Below, piece by piece: positions 18,077-26,951 of a DNA stretch of 40,266 nucleotides. A program made the position numbers and the translations under genes. This DNA is from CAYWMP01 sp964459445. Its GTDB lineage: Bacteria > Desulfobacterota > DSM-4660 > Desulfatiglandales > HGW-15. How positions within the stretch are numbered: the first letter of the stretch is position 1; every line of letters begins with the position of its first letter. The notes beneath the pieces are model-generated. The model did no database searches, was not told where the DNA came from, and was given only the letters and a program-made list of their open reading frames with translations. The stretch covers positions 1-40,266 of the forward strand of contig CAYWMP010000032.1 in the NCBI GenBank assembly GCA_964459445.1, given 5' to 3'.

Positions 18077-19249
18077 ATGGAAAGAATCCCCTTACTACTA
18101 TTATTCCTAGGTCATGTCTGGGTCGACGCTTCTCAGGGCATCCTTCCTGTTGTCGTTGCTAAATTCAAAGAGCTTTTCTCCCTCACTTATTTCCAAGTTG
18201 GGGCCATGATGATGGTCCTGAACCTGACATCTTCAGTCATACAACCTATCTTCGGATACATTTCGGATCGCCATCGTCTGGGTTGGTTCATACCCTTTGG
18301 GATCCTTTGGACAGCACTGACAATGGGTCTTCTCGGGTGGTCCCCAAACTACCTTTCCGCAGTACTTTTGGTGGGATTTGCTGGATTGGGCACTGCCGCT
18401 TATCACCCCCGGGCCATGATGGCTACATATCTTGTCAGCGGCACGAGAAGAGGGCTGGGTGCTGCGGTTTTCTCTACCGGAGGGAATATTGGTTTTGCCC
18501 TGGGTCCATTGGTCGGAAGTTTTTTGGTGTTGGGATTGGGGTTACACGCCACAATTGGATTGGTTGCCCCCGGCCTGTTGCTATTTCTGGTAATATTCCT
18601 ATACCCTGGTGATTTTCTGAAAAGGGAATCGGCGGATTGGAAAAAATCCTCAGATCCCGCAGCAAACAGGGCCTATCTCCTACCCTGGACTCCCCTCATA
18701 GCGGTTTGCTCCATAGTGGCTCTGCGCTCTTGGGTTTATGTGAGTTTTATCACCTACCTTCCCCTGTTTCTTCAAAACCAAGGTATGCCTCTCAAAACCG
18801 GAAGCCTGGTGCTGACCGTGTTTCTTGTCGGAGGCGCCGCTGCCGGTCTTTACGGGGGTCATCTTTCAGATCGCATCGGAAGGCGCAGCGTGGTTGCCGT
18901 GAGCTTGTTGCTATACCCTGCCCTGGCCTCCCTTTTCATGCTGAGCACAGGACCATGGCTTTGGATTCTGGCCCTCACAGCCGGTGCGGCTTTGCTGGCC
19001 TCGTTTTCCGTCACCATTGTCATGGCTCAGGAGCTTTTGCCCCGACACCTGGGTTTGGCATCCGGTCTGATTTTGGGTTTGGGTTTTGGAACCGGGGGGC
19101 TGGGAACCGCCCTTTCAGGTTATCTTGCCGATTCGTTCGGGCTTGTGAATGCTATGTGGGTTTTGGTCTTTGCACCCCTTGCCGGATCAGCCCTTGCGTT
19201 ACCCATCAAAATTTCAGCAGTTAAGCAAGGGGCCTCATCTCATCATTGA
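18077..19249 (+). CDS. MFS transporter, fosmidomycin-resistance (Fsr)-like
   Basis: About 12 transmembrane helices fill the 390 residues. The N-terminus reads LGHVWVDASQGILPVVV, and helices 2-4 read LTSSVIQPIFGYISDRHRLGW and AAYHPRAMMATYLVSG, followed by GNIGFALGPLVGSFL. These are the signature positions of the Fsr branch (GHxxxDxxQGxLP, then YHP and GGNxGxALGP). Loop GHLSDRIGRRSV in the second half is the usual MFS motif A. Fsr relatives export fosmidomycin, a phosphonate; the natural substrate is unknown. It sits 13 bases after the C69 gene, which could produce or release the exported molecule. Confidence 0.9.
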   Translation: MERIPLLLLFLGHVWVDASQGILPVVVAKFKELFSLTYFQVGAMMMVLNLTSSVIQPIFGYISDRHRLGWFIPFGILWTALTMGLLGWSPNYLSAVLLVGFAGLGTAAYHPRAMMATYLVSGTRRGLGAAVFSTGGNIGFALGPLVGSFLVLGLGLHATIGLVAPGLLLFLVIFLYPGDFLKRESADWKKSSDPAANRAYLLPWTPLIAVCSIVALRSWVYVSFITYLPLFLQNQGMPLKTGSLVLTVFLVGGAAAGLYGGHLSDRIGRRSVVAVSLLLYPALASLFMLSTGPWLWILALTAGAALLASFSVTIVMAQELLPRHLGLASGLILGLGFGTGGLGTALSGYLADSFGLVNAMWVLVFAPLAGSALALPIKISAVKQGASSHH

Positions 19250-19549
19250 GCCATGGGGGATCCGCTCATATTCTGCGATATTCAATATCTTATATGGAAA
19301 ATTTAAATCCGTGGCGCCAGAAAAAATCGATTTAAAGAAAAGGATTCCAAAGTGATGTCTTGAATTCTTACACTAGCCTTAACCGTACTGTGCCTTCTCC
19401 TGAAAAACAATAAATAGCAGTAGTGGAAAGCGCGGACTTCCAAATAAGGAGTTTTAATATCAGGTTTCACTGGCCGATGAATATTGCTGATACCTTGGAG
19501 ATATTTGCATTTCAGATAAAGGTATATTCAAGCGAATATTTCATTTATT
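19250..19549. other. AT-rich intergenic space between convergent genes
   Basis: I see no gene, repeat or clear terminator in these 300 bases. The DNA is richer in A and T than its neighbours. Short frames on the plus strand begin without ribosome sites and have no recognisable content. Confidence 0.5.
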
Positions 19550-21115
19550 TTAGTTTGAAGTTTTTTCCAGTCGGCATTTCCATTCAACTGAACCATAAGG
19601 GGCAGAAGTTGCTCGACAAGTAACTTCGTCCCCCTCAAATTGGTATTGAATTTGCCCTCTTTTCGTATCTCCTACAAAGTGGTACAACATTGTGAAGGTA
19701 TCCTCAGCTGACCAATTCCCTTTATAGGCTGCACGAATCAAAAGTATATCGGAATAGGGTGTGTCCGTGAAACGGTAAACATTATCCAATCCCACTTTCA
19801 CCAAAAATGTTTGCCCCTTCCACTCGTACTTTCGGATAGCCACGTCTTTCTTTGCTCCAAATCTTAAAATAAAATCTCCAGCCCCATGGGGATTCGGTTC
19901 CGCATGGCACTTGCGCCCCGATACCAAGCGAGCCATTTCTGGAAGATCGGGCACAGGCTTAGCCTCAGGAGCAGCCTGGAAATTCTTTACCAAAGTGTTT
20001 AAGTGAGCATTCGCCTTTGGATTCGGGGGCAGCGCAACTTCCGACTCAACTGCAGGTAGAACATAAAAATGAAGAAGCAAGGATATGGGGAGTCCTTGCC
20101 GTTCCTCAGGCATCGTGCCGGTAAAAACAACCACCAGTCGCTTTTCGGGCACCACGATGATGTACTGACCCGCCCATCCAAGTGCTACAAAAAATCCATC
20201 CTCATCGATCCACCATTGATATCCGTACCCATCAAAAAATATGGCGTCGGTATGCTTTTTAGTAGCTTGCTCTACCCAGGATTTTGAAATTATTTGTTTG
20301 TCCTCCCAGCGCCCCTTTTTCACAAACAGCCAACCAATCTTGGCCACATCAAGCGGCTTGAGCCACATATAGTCATACCCAAGGTCTATTCCCTGTGGAT
20401 TTGTCCACCATATCACGTCTTCAATTCCCAGAGGACCGAAGAGATGTTTCTTGGCAAAGTCCAGCGTCCTCATGCCGGTGGTTTTCTGAATAATGGCCGA
20501 CAGGAGAAATGAGGCGCCATTGCAGTATTCAAATCGTGTTCCGGGGGCTTCCGACATTGGCAGGTCGAGAATATATCGTACCCAGTCCGGGCTTTTCATC
20601 ATTTTTAATAAACCCCGCCACCTGTACCTAAATGAGTCTTGAAATTCTAATCCCGTTGTCATGGTCAACAAGTGCTCTAACGTGATAGCGCGTTTGTTAT
20701 CATCTAAATTCGCAGGAGTTATCCCTGGAAAAAATTCGAGGATCGGCTGGTCTACGCTTTTGATATATCCCTTGTCAATCGCTATCCCCACAAGAGTGCC
20801 AGTCAAGCTTTTGGCACAGCATTCCAAATTGTGTTTTTCGCCTTTTTGAAAAGGATAGAAATAGGTATCCAGGACCACATATCCATTGCGGATTATCGTC
20901 ACAGAATCAAGGGAATACTTCTGCTCCTTAATTTTTTCGAGCATATTAGCTAAAACCCCAGAATTAATTCCTTGTTGTTCTGGAGAAGATGTGCGCCACC
21001 CTTCCGTAGGCCAATAATCCGGTGTTTTGCCAGAAGCTGAATTTACACAGAAAAGAGTTAGAGCAATAAAAACAAGCAGTAATGAAAAGAGGATTCGTTT
21101 AATATTAAAAGCCAT
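19550..21115 (-). CDS. Secreted class C beta-lactamase-fold protein with Cys at the nucleophile position
   Basis: A signal peptide (about residues 1-28, ending near NSASGK) leads into a class C beta-lactamase or penicillin-binding-protein fold. Where relatives have S-x-T-K before SFTGxLVGIA, this protein has C99-C-A-K102 followed by SLTGTLVGIAIDKG, so the SxxK serine is Cys; the codons are TGC TGT GCC AAA. Y197-C-N199 is the YxN motif and GWAGQ is the HxG-equivalent. A C-terminal beta domain of about 140 residues follows. Relatives are esterases, D-amino peptidases and 6-aminohexanoate-oligomer hydrolases. ATG 21115 has AAAGGAG 7 bases upstream; a GTG at 21118 is nearer and less likely. It probably acts in the periplasm. 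Confidence 0.85.
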   Translation of the reverse strand: MAFNIKRILFSLLLVFIALTLFCVNSASGKTPDYWPTEGWRTSSPEQQGINSGVLANMLEKIKEQKYSLDSVTIIRNGYVVLDTYFYPFQKGEKHNLECCAKSLTGTLVGIAIDKGYIKSVDQPILEFFPGITPANLDDNKRAITLEHLLTMTTGLEFQDSFRYRWRGLLKMMKSPDWVRYILDLPMSEAPGTRFEYCNGASFLLSAIIQKTTGMRTLDFAKKHLFGPLGIEDVIWWTNPQGIDLGYDYMWLKPLDVAKIGWLFVKKGRWEDKQIISKSWVEQATKKHTDAIFFDGYGYQWWIDEDGFFVALGWAGQYIIVVPEKRLVVVFTGTMPEERQGLPISLLLHFYVLPAVESEVALPPNPKANAHLNTLVKNFQAAPEAKPVPDLPEMARLVSGRKCHAEPNPHGAGDFILRFGAKKDVAIRKYEWKGQTFLVKVGLDNVYRFTDTPYSDILLIRAAYKGNWSAEDTFTMLYHFVGDTKRGQIQYQFEGDEVTCRATSAPYGSVEWKCRLEKTSN

Positions 21116-21292
21116 CACAACACTCCTTTTGAAAGCGGTTTAATTAAAGCAATCTTGATAGAAAACTACTGGTACAGAATCGTGTTTCATGCAGTCCAAA
21201 CGATTACGTGAGCAAAGGGGAACATGAATCAAGAGCAGATTTGACCCCTTTTCCAGTGTCCTCTGGAAGAGTGGGTTAGGCGGTGTTGCTCT

Positions 21293-21679
21293 CTATGAAT
21301 TTTTTCGGAGAAAAAGTAGGAGTAGACCAGCTCCTACGCCAAAGATGACAACCTTTGCATATATCCAACCTGGGAGTCCGTATCGTATGCTTGTCGCAAG
21401 CGAGAAGATCCCGAAGATCACCATTCCATAGGATGCGAGCACTAGCATAGCTCCATATTTCATGGGATTTTGAGCAAGAATGGCAAAGAATACTCCTATC
21501 ATCCCGCATAGCACAAAAAACAGTCGAAACACAAACACAGTGAACGCCTCTGCAATTGGGGGTTGAATCCCCATACCATCACACCATGAGGTTAACACCT
21601 CCCACGGTAGAATAGCAAAGATAGATCCTAACAAGAAGGATATGGCATAGATCCATAATATAGTCTTTATCCCTATCAT
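21293..21679 (-). CDS. Small four-helix membrane protein, paralogue 1
   Basis: The 128 residues are nearly all hydrophobic, forming four predicted helices with RYGLPGWIYA before the last one. It aligns without gaps to the neighbouring gene at 21847-22248: both begin with a GIK-ILWI segment and share LPW, LTS, TVF, IGVFF, KY and IRY-LP-WIY. A GGAG lies about 7 bases before ATG. The function is unknown and I do not recognise a domain. Confidence 0.72.
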   Translation of the reverse strand: MIGIKTILWIYAISFLLGSIFAILPWEVLTSWCDGMGIQPPIAEAFTVFVFRLFFVLCGMIGVFFAILAQNPMKYGAMLVLASYGMVIFGIFSLATSIRYGLPGWIYAKVVIFGVGAGLLLLFLRKNS

Positions 21680-21846
21680 TTCTGTAGCTCCTTCAGAGGC
21701 TCACACCAGCCCAAAATCACAAAATCCCGCTCTCGATTTGAGAAACGGAATTCATTTGCTGTACCTAGGCCATTGTTAATCCTATCAAAGAGTAGATCAG
21801 CCGTTTCGGAAGTCGCCCGGCCTACGAAATAGGCGAGATTCAATTG

Positions 21847-22248
21847 TCATGCCGTGCTTCTCTCAAAGGCACTTTTTCGGAAACAGAATAGGATTAGACC
21901 GAAGCCGACGGAAAAGAAAAATTCGCCATAGATCCAGGCTGGGAGTTCATATCGTATGCCTGCGGCTAGAACGTAGATCCCATAGATCACCAACCAAAAG
22001 CCCGCGAACTGCAGCATACCGCTATATTTCAAGGGATCTCGTGCAAGAATGGTAAAGAATACCCCTATCAACCCGAATAGCAACAAACACAGTCGGACCA
22101 TAAAGACAGTGATGCCACTAGTACCGAGGGGCTGACCCCCTAAAGCTTCAAAAAAGGAGGTTAGCGTCTGCCAAGGTAGAACAGCAAGCACAAATGCCAG
22201 CAGACATGATATGGCACAAATCCATAAGATGATCTTTATCCCTTTCAT
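21847..22248 (-). CDS. Small four-helix membrane protein, paralogue 2
   Basis: The 133 residues form four predicted membrane helices and a short charged tail (FRKSAFERSTA). It is a tandem paralogue of the gene at 21293-21679, with matching helix order, motifs and even similar bases around the start codon (GCACAGAAATG-like context in both). A spacer of about 170 bases separates them. The two may form a heteromeric membrane complex or may be a recent duplication. The function is unknown. Confidence 0.72.
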   Translation of the reverse strand: MKGIKIILWICAISCLLAFVLAVLPWQTLTSFFEALGGQPLGTSGITVFMVRLCLLLFGLIGVFFTILARDPLKYSGMLQFAGFWLVIYGIYVLAAGIRYELPAWIYGEFFFSVGFGLILFCFRKSAFERSTA

Positions 22249-22531
22249 TTCTGCACCCCCTTCAACATTATGTTGTTCAATGCACAGCCATAAGCATAAT
22301 GAATTTAAGTCTCAACATATGACAAAATGAAATTCACTTCCATTGAATGTTGAGACCAAACCAATCCTCACCACAAACGAAGATAAGTCAAAAGGGAAGC
22401 CCCCTTCTTATAGACTTCTTGCCATTGTCGATCGCAGGTGACAATCCCCTCTTACTACAATCTTTGACATGCTAATCACAACCTCGAAGGATCAACCTGA
22501 AACGAAAGAGGGAGGTTTGCCTTCTGGTGTT

Positions 22532-23083
22532 TTAGAGGGGCATGGATTCCTTCATTGTCATTAGGACATCAATCATTTCATTTTGCCCCTGGTAGAGCCT
22601 GCACATATCTATGAGCATCCCCCCAATTTGGGCCAAGGCCTGCACAAAATTCACGTCCTCTAATGTGAACTCCGATTTTTTATCTGTGTAAACACGCATG
22701 GCCCCGACTATGTCACCTCTCACATAAATGGGAACGGATAGAATAGAGGCAATGCCTTCCTTTTTTGCGGCTTTAGGGTATTGAATCCTTGGATCATCCA
22801 AAACGTCGTAAATAGCGACCGGGCCTTCCTCTAAGGAGTTCGCAATGGATTGCATGGCGTGGACGGGTCCTTTTTCCAGATACTCTTTGCCCAAACCTGA
22901 CGAAGCCACCAGTTCCAACTCATTGTTGCTGGGGTTTATGAGAAATAAGGCGCACCCTTTCAAGTCAAGGGCTTCTTTGATGCTCTTGACCGTTAAAGTA
23001 ATCACCTCTTCTGGATCTCTGGACATTGACATTGCTTTGGTTACTTTGAGTATTGTCTCGTAATTGCGGATCTGTTTTTTCAT
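22532..23083 (-). CDS. Stand-alone GAF-domain protein
   Basis: The 183 residues form one GAF domain: an N-terminal helix (YETILKVTKAMSMSRDPEEVI), then KGCALFLINPSNNELELVASSGLG, then IASILSVPIYVRGDIVGAMRVYT, and a final amphipathic helix. GAF domains bind small ligands or chromophores. With no output domain it probably works as a binding partner. AAGGAG lies 6 bases before ATG. A response regulator gene is divergent 580 bases away. Confidence 0.87.
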   Translation of the reverse strand: MKKQIRNYETILKVTKAMSMSRDPEEVITLTVKSIKEALDLKGCALFLINPSNNELELVASSGLGKEYLEKGPVHAMQSIANSLEEGPVAIYDVLDDPRIQYPKAAKKEGIASILSVPIYVRGDIVGAMRVYTDKKSEFTLEDVNFVQALAQIGGMLIDMCRLYQGQNEMIDVLMTMKESMPL

Positions 23084-23664
23084 GGCTTTCTCCTTTTAGA
23101 ATTTTTTTTCTAAAGCCAGTTAAAGAACCGTTCACAAATTCCATGACAACTGCCCTTCAGGTTTTGCTTTTAGGTGCGTGATGGAGGATAGAAGATGATC
23201 AGCGTTTTCAGTGCTCCATTCGGAGCCAGGTAGGCCGAATTTAAGAGGTAACTCCATGGGGCAACCCCTGCATGACGAGGTTGGAGGTTCATGAGATGGA
23301 GAATTATTTTTGAACCCATTAAATGAAGAAATATTAATTATGTCAAGAACTTAGTTTTCAGATTCGCATAGCAAACTACTTTAATGGGGATGGGACGACA
23401 GAGATTTCAACGGTTATGGATTTCATAATTGTGCGACTAAAGAAATATCCTCTTAGTGCCGATATATATAGAGAGAACCGAAGAATTTGACCTAGGAAAG
23501 GGCAAAGCTTCCTGCTTAAGAGTAGCGGGGCTGCCAAATGGAATCATTCGAAAATTCGCCTTCGGTCTCTCTAATGCGGGTTTTTGGTGTATTGAACCGG
23601 TTCTTGCATTTACGATTCGACTGAAATAATCGCCTCACAAATCAGAAATCCCTAATTCTATCCC
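23084..23664. other. Divergent regulatory spacer, no gene seen
   Basis: This 581-base stretch separates the divergent GAF and response-regulator genes. It contains AT-rich blocks (near 23310-23345 and 23440-23470) that could hold promoters, and a CCATGGGGCAACCCCTGCATG stretch near 23256 with a short GGGG/CCCC stem. I looked for a c-di-GMP riboswitch consensus and did not find one. Confidence 0.5.
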
Positions 23665-24843
23665 ATGGAAAACAACATGTTGGTTCCAGAATACATGACG
23701 TTCCTTATTGCCGATGATGAAGAAACCATGTGCAATCTTATCCGCACGATGCTCAAATCATCGGGGTTCGGAAAAGAGTTTCATTTTGCGCCCAACGGTG
23801 TGCTTGCCTTCAATATATTGAAGAAACGCCCCATTGATTTTGCAATCATTGACTGGAATATGCCGACCATGAATGGCACTGATCTTCTCTATCGCATAAG
23901 AGAAGACAAGGCATTGCGGGACTTGCCTGTTGTGATGGTCACCGGCGAGAGCAATATGGATATTATTGCGGCAGCTTTGGAATCGGAAATCGATGGCTAC
24001 ATTGTAAAACCCCTTTCCGCCAAGTCATTTGTAAAAAAGATTAAGGAAGTCATTGAGAGGGCAAACAATCCGTCCCCCTTTACACTCCACCTGGCGAAAG
24101 CAGACATTCTCGAAGATGAAGGAAACATTGATGGTGCCATTGATGAAATCAAACTGGCGATGAGGGCAAACTCTAAGTCATCAAAACCAATCACCAGGCT
24201 TGGTGCACTTTTTCTAAGGAAGAATGATTTGAAAAAGGCAGAGAGATGGTTTACCAGGGCAGTGATGATCAATGAATGCGATGTTTCAGCCTATCACAAA
24301 TTGGGGCTGCTTTACCTAATACACGAGCAATTCGGAAAGGCGATATACAACCTTGACAAGGCCCTGGAGTTAAACCCGCGACATTTAGGCCGGGCCATCG
24401 AGTTGGGCCAATTACTCATTAAACGCAATCAGGTTGAAAAGGCCATTACGGTCTTTGACCGGACGATAAATGCCTCGGGCGATCCCATTTCCGCAAAGGA
24501 GGATATTTCCGATCTTTGCATTCAAAATGGCATCTGGGAGTATTCGAAGGGTCTTCTGGATTCAATCATTAAGCAAGACACGACCCGTTATGACATCATG
24601 TTCAAACTGGGGCTCGTCAATGAAAAACTCGGGCAACCCAAGAAAGCACTAGGATATTTTGATAAGGTAAGAAAAAAAACCAAGGATAACGCGGAGATTA
24701 TGCTGCACCTGGCGAGGAACTATCTGGCTGTTGGGGAAGAAAAGAAAGCCAAGGAAGAACTGAGATCCTTGTTGAAGGCAGACCCCGATTGTCAAGAAGC
24801 AAAAGAGCTTTTATTTAATAGCGTTGCGGCAGTTTCCTTCTAA
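23665..24843 (+). CDS. CheY-like receiver - TPR protein
   Basis: Residues 10-132 are a receiver domain with D17-D18, phosphoacceptor D63 (IIDWNMP), T93 (VMVTGES) and K115 (YIVKPLS), all intact. The remaining 260 residues are TPR repeats (ISAYHKLGLLYL-type units, with a helix register of 34). There is no DNA-binding or enzymatic output, so phosphorylation should change protein contacts. The organisation is common in deltaproteobacteria. The start is not fixed by a ribosome site; ATG 23677 is possible. The stop TAA shares CTAA with the convergent CBS gene. Confidence 0.9.
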   Translation: MENNMLVPEYMTFLIADDEETMCNLIRTMLKSSGFGKEFHFAPNGVLAFNILKKRPIDFAIIDWNMPTMNGTDLLYRIREDKALRDLPVVMVTGESNMDIIAAALESEIDGYIVKPLSAKSFVKKIKEVIERANNPSPFTLHLAKADILEDEGNIDGAIDEIKLAMRANSKSSKPITRLGALFLRKNDLKKAERWFTRAVMINECDVSAYHKLGLLYLIHEQFGKAIYNLDKALELNPRHLGRAIELGQLLIKRNQVEKAITVFDRTINASGDPISAKEDISDLCIQNGIWEYSKGLLDSIIKQDTTRYDIMFKLGLVNEKLGQPKKALGYFDKVRKKTKDNAEIMLHLARNYLAVGEEKKAKEELRSLLKADPDCQEAKELLFNSVAAVSF

Positions 24844-25184
24844 ACCCAGGCATCCGACAATTTCCTAAAGACATCGAGGGTACCGCGGAGAACATCTCGC
24901 TCCGTGATAATCCCCTCGATCATTCCATTCTCAGCTACCAAAAGACGCCTGATCTTTTTCTCAGCCATAAGGTTGGCGGCTTCTCCAATGGCGGCTCCCC
25001 CGTCGATTGTTACCAAAGGGGTGCTCATGACATCCTCAATATTCACTGCAGCGCATTGGTCATCGAAACACAGTCTTTTTAAGACATCCCGTTCCGTTAG
25101 GATACCTACCATTTGACCATCCTTTGATACCACGACCGACCCGATATCTTTCTCCACCATGAGCCTTGCAGCATCGCCCAAAGA
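24840..25184 (-). CDS. CBS-domain pair protein, N-terminus lost in assembly gap
   Basis: The frame runs from its stop at 24840 to the edge of the N run. It contains the second half of one CBS motif (GDAARLMVEKDIGSVVV, then GILTERDVL) and a complete second one (DVMSTPLVTIDGG, then GIITERDVL). CBS pairs bind adenosine nucleotides. An internal TTG at 25181 is unlikely to be the start, because the first CBS motif would be cut in half. The start must be inside the gap. It lies directly downstream of the other CBS gene, so the two are probably one operon. Confidence 0.8.
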   Translation of the reverse strand, partial: SLGDAARLMVEKDIGSVVVSKDGQMVGILTERDVLKRLCFDDQCAAVNIEDVMSTPLVTIDGGAAIGEAANLMAEKKIRRLLVAENGMIEGIITERDVLRGTLDVFRKLSDAWV

Positions 25185-25284
25185 NNNNNNNNNNNNNNNN
25201 NNNNNNNNNNNNNNNNNNNNNNNNNNNNNNNNNNNNNNNNNNNNNNNNNNNNNNNNNNNNNNNNNNNNNNNNNNNNNNNNNNNN
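25185..25284. other. Run of 100 N (assembly gap)
   Basis: Exactly 100 undefined bases separate two CBS-type genes. A round 100 is the usual placeholder for a gap of unknown size, so the true distance is not known. Similar sequences on both sides may have caused the break. Confidence 0.97.
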
Positions 25285-25301
25285 AGTTTTGGTTTGAGCT
25301 C

Positions 25302-25766
25302 TCATTCCTCTTTGCCGGAGGAAGGCGTGAGTGTCTTGAGGACATCTTCCTTTCCGATGACGCCGACCAGTTTCCCCTCTTCGACCACCGGCAGGGTGTG
25401 GAAGCCTTTGTCCACCATAAGCCCGGCTATCTCCTCAATGCTCGTGTCGGGCTGAACAGTAACAGGATCCGGCGTCATGGCCTCCTTGACGGTTGTTGCC
25501 GCGATTCTTTGTACCGCCTTTTCCAATTGCTTTGTGGACTTTAAAGGGATAAGTCCATCGAGCAAGGTAAACATCGAAGGGATTGGAAGATCCTTCTGTT
25601 GTGCAATAAGATCGCTCTGGCAAAGGATGCCGACGAGTTTTTCATCATCCATGACTGGTATTCCATTGATGCCTTTTTCGAGAAGGAGTCTTGCGGCATG
25701 GGTGATGTCCATGCCCGGAGACACCGTGATAAGCTCCTCCGACATAATATCCTTGGCTTTTGTCAT
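25302..25766 (-). CDS. CBS-domain pair protein
   Basis: The 154-residue protein has two CBS motifs: KAKDIMSEELITVSPGMD with KLVGILCQSDLI, and VKEAMTPDPVTVQPDTS with KLVGVIGKEDVL. A linker of about 25 residues, including IPSMFTLLDGLIPL, joins them. It has no catalytic domain and is likely an energy or nucleotide sensor. AGAGGTG lies about 7 bases before ATG. Its stop is only 17 known bases from the gap that contains the next CBS gene's start. Confidence 0.9.
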   Translation of the reverse strand: MTKAKDIMSEELITVSPGMDITHAARLLLEKGINGIPVMDDEKLVGILCQSDLIAQQKDLPIPSMFTLLDGLIPLKSTKQLEKAVQRIAATTVKEAMTPDPVTVQPDTSIEEIAGLMVDKGFHTLPVVEEGKLVGVIGKEDVLKTLTPSSGKEE

Positions 25767-26032
25767 AATTGGGCACCTCTTCTTTAAATGCTCTGTACCG
25801 AAATCTGAAAAAGATCAGCCACAAAGGCACTAAGACACAAAAAATATCACAATATTCCTGATGCCTTCATAACAATGCAAATTTCATTTACTCGTATCAA
25901 TATTAGCATCATCAGATGGGATAAACATGATTGTCAGGATGATTTATCTCTTAGAATGAACTAATAACATGATTCTGCTCGGCCGCTCAAATGAATAGAT
26001 AGTCTAAAAGCATTACGTGGAGCACTTGATAT

Positions 26033-26056
26033 CAATAATAAGGTATCTTATTATTG
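26033..26056. repeat. Perfect AT-rich hairpin, 10-base arms
   Basis: CAATAATAAG (26033-26042) and CTTATTATTG (26047-26056) are exact inverted copies around GTAT. It lies 24 bases from the palindrome at 26081-26098. Confidence 0.6.
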
Positions 26057-26080
26057 TCATTCAAGAGCTCAACAATGGTT

Positions 26081-26098
26081 CCGATATGGCCATATCGG
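26081..26098. promoter_or_regulatory. 18-base perfect palindrome CCGATATGGCCATATCGG
   Basis: The sequence equals its own reverse complement over 18 bases. Such a symmetric site without a loop is more like a dimeric repressor operator than a hairpin. It lies about 315 bases upstream of the leftward CBS gene. A small CCGCC-TTT-GGCGG stem with a T5 run follows at 26103-26123. I cannot name a binding protein. Confidence 0.4.
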
Positions 26099-26263
26099 CA
26101 TCCCGCCTTTGGCGGTGCTTTTTGACGATTCCCGCATTCGTAACTAAGGTTGCCTGTTGATCCTGCTCGCCGTGCCGTAGCCGCTCACCCCGCCATAGCT
26201 TTATGTGGTAACAGATTGGCGTAGGCAGGTTATCCTGTCTATGATTCTTCCTGATGTAAACTA

Positions 26264-26932
26264 TTACGTATATTTTATTCCAAACACATTGTCAGCCAAT
26301 TGCGCAAGATTATTGTAGGGGCCGCTAAATCCATCCTCTCCATCGAATTCCCCGGTGTCAGGATCAATGGCAAAAAAAGCAACCCCCGCCTTTCTTGCAG
26401 CCATTAAATCACCTTTTCCATCCCCGACAAAAATGCATTCTTCCGGTTCAAATTGGAATTCCTTCAGGAGACGGGAGAGCGATTCGGTTTTGGGCCAATC
26501 TCCTCCCCCTCTGATGATGTCCAAGAGTGAATCGAGACCCTGCGCCCTGAGAATTTTCCCCAATTCGACCAAAGGCGTGTTTGATAGGGCCACCCGCGTG
26601 ATATCCCTTTTTCTCAAGTCCCTGAGGATTTCCTTGCATCCCTTTGTGAGGGGGGCTTGGGTCATGGACAGGTGTGTAAGTTTCTTAAGTCCTTCCCAAC
26701 GCTCTTCAAACTCACCTTCCCCGAAGGGTATTCCAATAATATTCTCCTGAACCAGCCTTATCTTGGTCCCGCGATCGATGCCCGTCAGCGTCAGATAGTA
26801 TTGGGCGATCCTATTCCGTAAACCCACATCTTCTGTAAAGGCCTGTCCCATGGCCTGCGCATTAGCCAGATTGGAATCTATCAGCACACCGTTCACATCG
26901 AATATGCAAACTTTGGTCTGTTCAAACTTCAT
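26264..26932 (-). CDS. HAD-superfamily hydrolase with DxN motif
   Basis: The 222-residue protein has the four HAD motifs: FDVNGVLID (nucleophile D12), S117 in ALSNTP, K148 in WPKTESL, and FVGDGKGDLMAARKAG (D171, D175). A helical cap lies between motifs I and II. The usual second Asp of motif I is Asn14, which removes the common acid/base. I chose ATG 26932 because it starts just after the upstream gene's stop; the longer start at 26989 would overlap it. It follows the APH-type kinase at 19 bases and is probably translated from the same mRNA. The substrate is unknown. Confidence 0.85.
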   Translation of the reverse strand: MKFEQTKVCIFDVNGVLIDSNLANAQAMGQAFTEDVGLRNRIAQYYLTLTGIDRGTKIRLVQENIIGIPFGEGEFEERWEGLKKLTHLSMTQAPLTKGCKEILRDLRKRDITRVALSNTPLVELGKILRAQGLDSLLDIIRGGGDWPKTESLSRLLKEFQFEPEECIFVGDGKGDLMAARKAGVAFFAIDPDTGEFDGEDGFSGPYNNLAQLADNVFGIKYT

Positions 26933-26951
26933 CTCATGTAAAATCCTAAAC

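Larger units (their letters stand above)
25767..26263. other. Intergenic spacer with clustered hairpins
   Basis: No gene is seen in these 497 bases between two leftward operons. It must hold the CBS operon promoter on the minus strand. Two perfect palindromic hairpins and a weaker one lie at 26033-26123. The right end has CGCCATAGCTTTATG and GGCGTAGGCAGG, words related to the hairpin family at 1725-1783 and 8458-8519. Confidence 0.5.

Noticed and set aside
23200..23320. c-di-GMP riboswitch before the response regulator
   Set aside because: GGGGCAACCCC was tempting, but the conserved GEMM core and receptor elements are not present.
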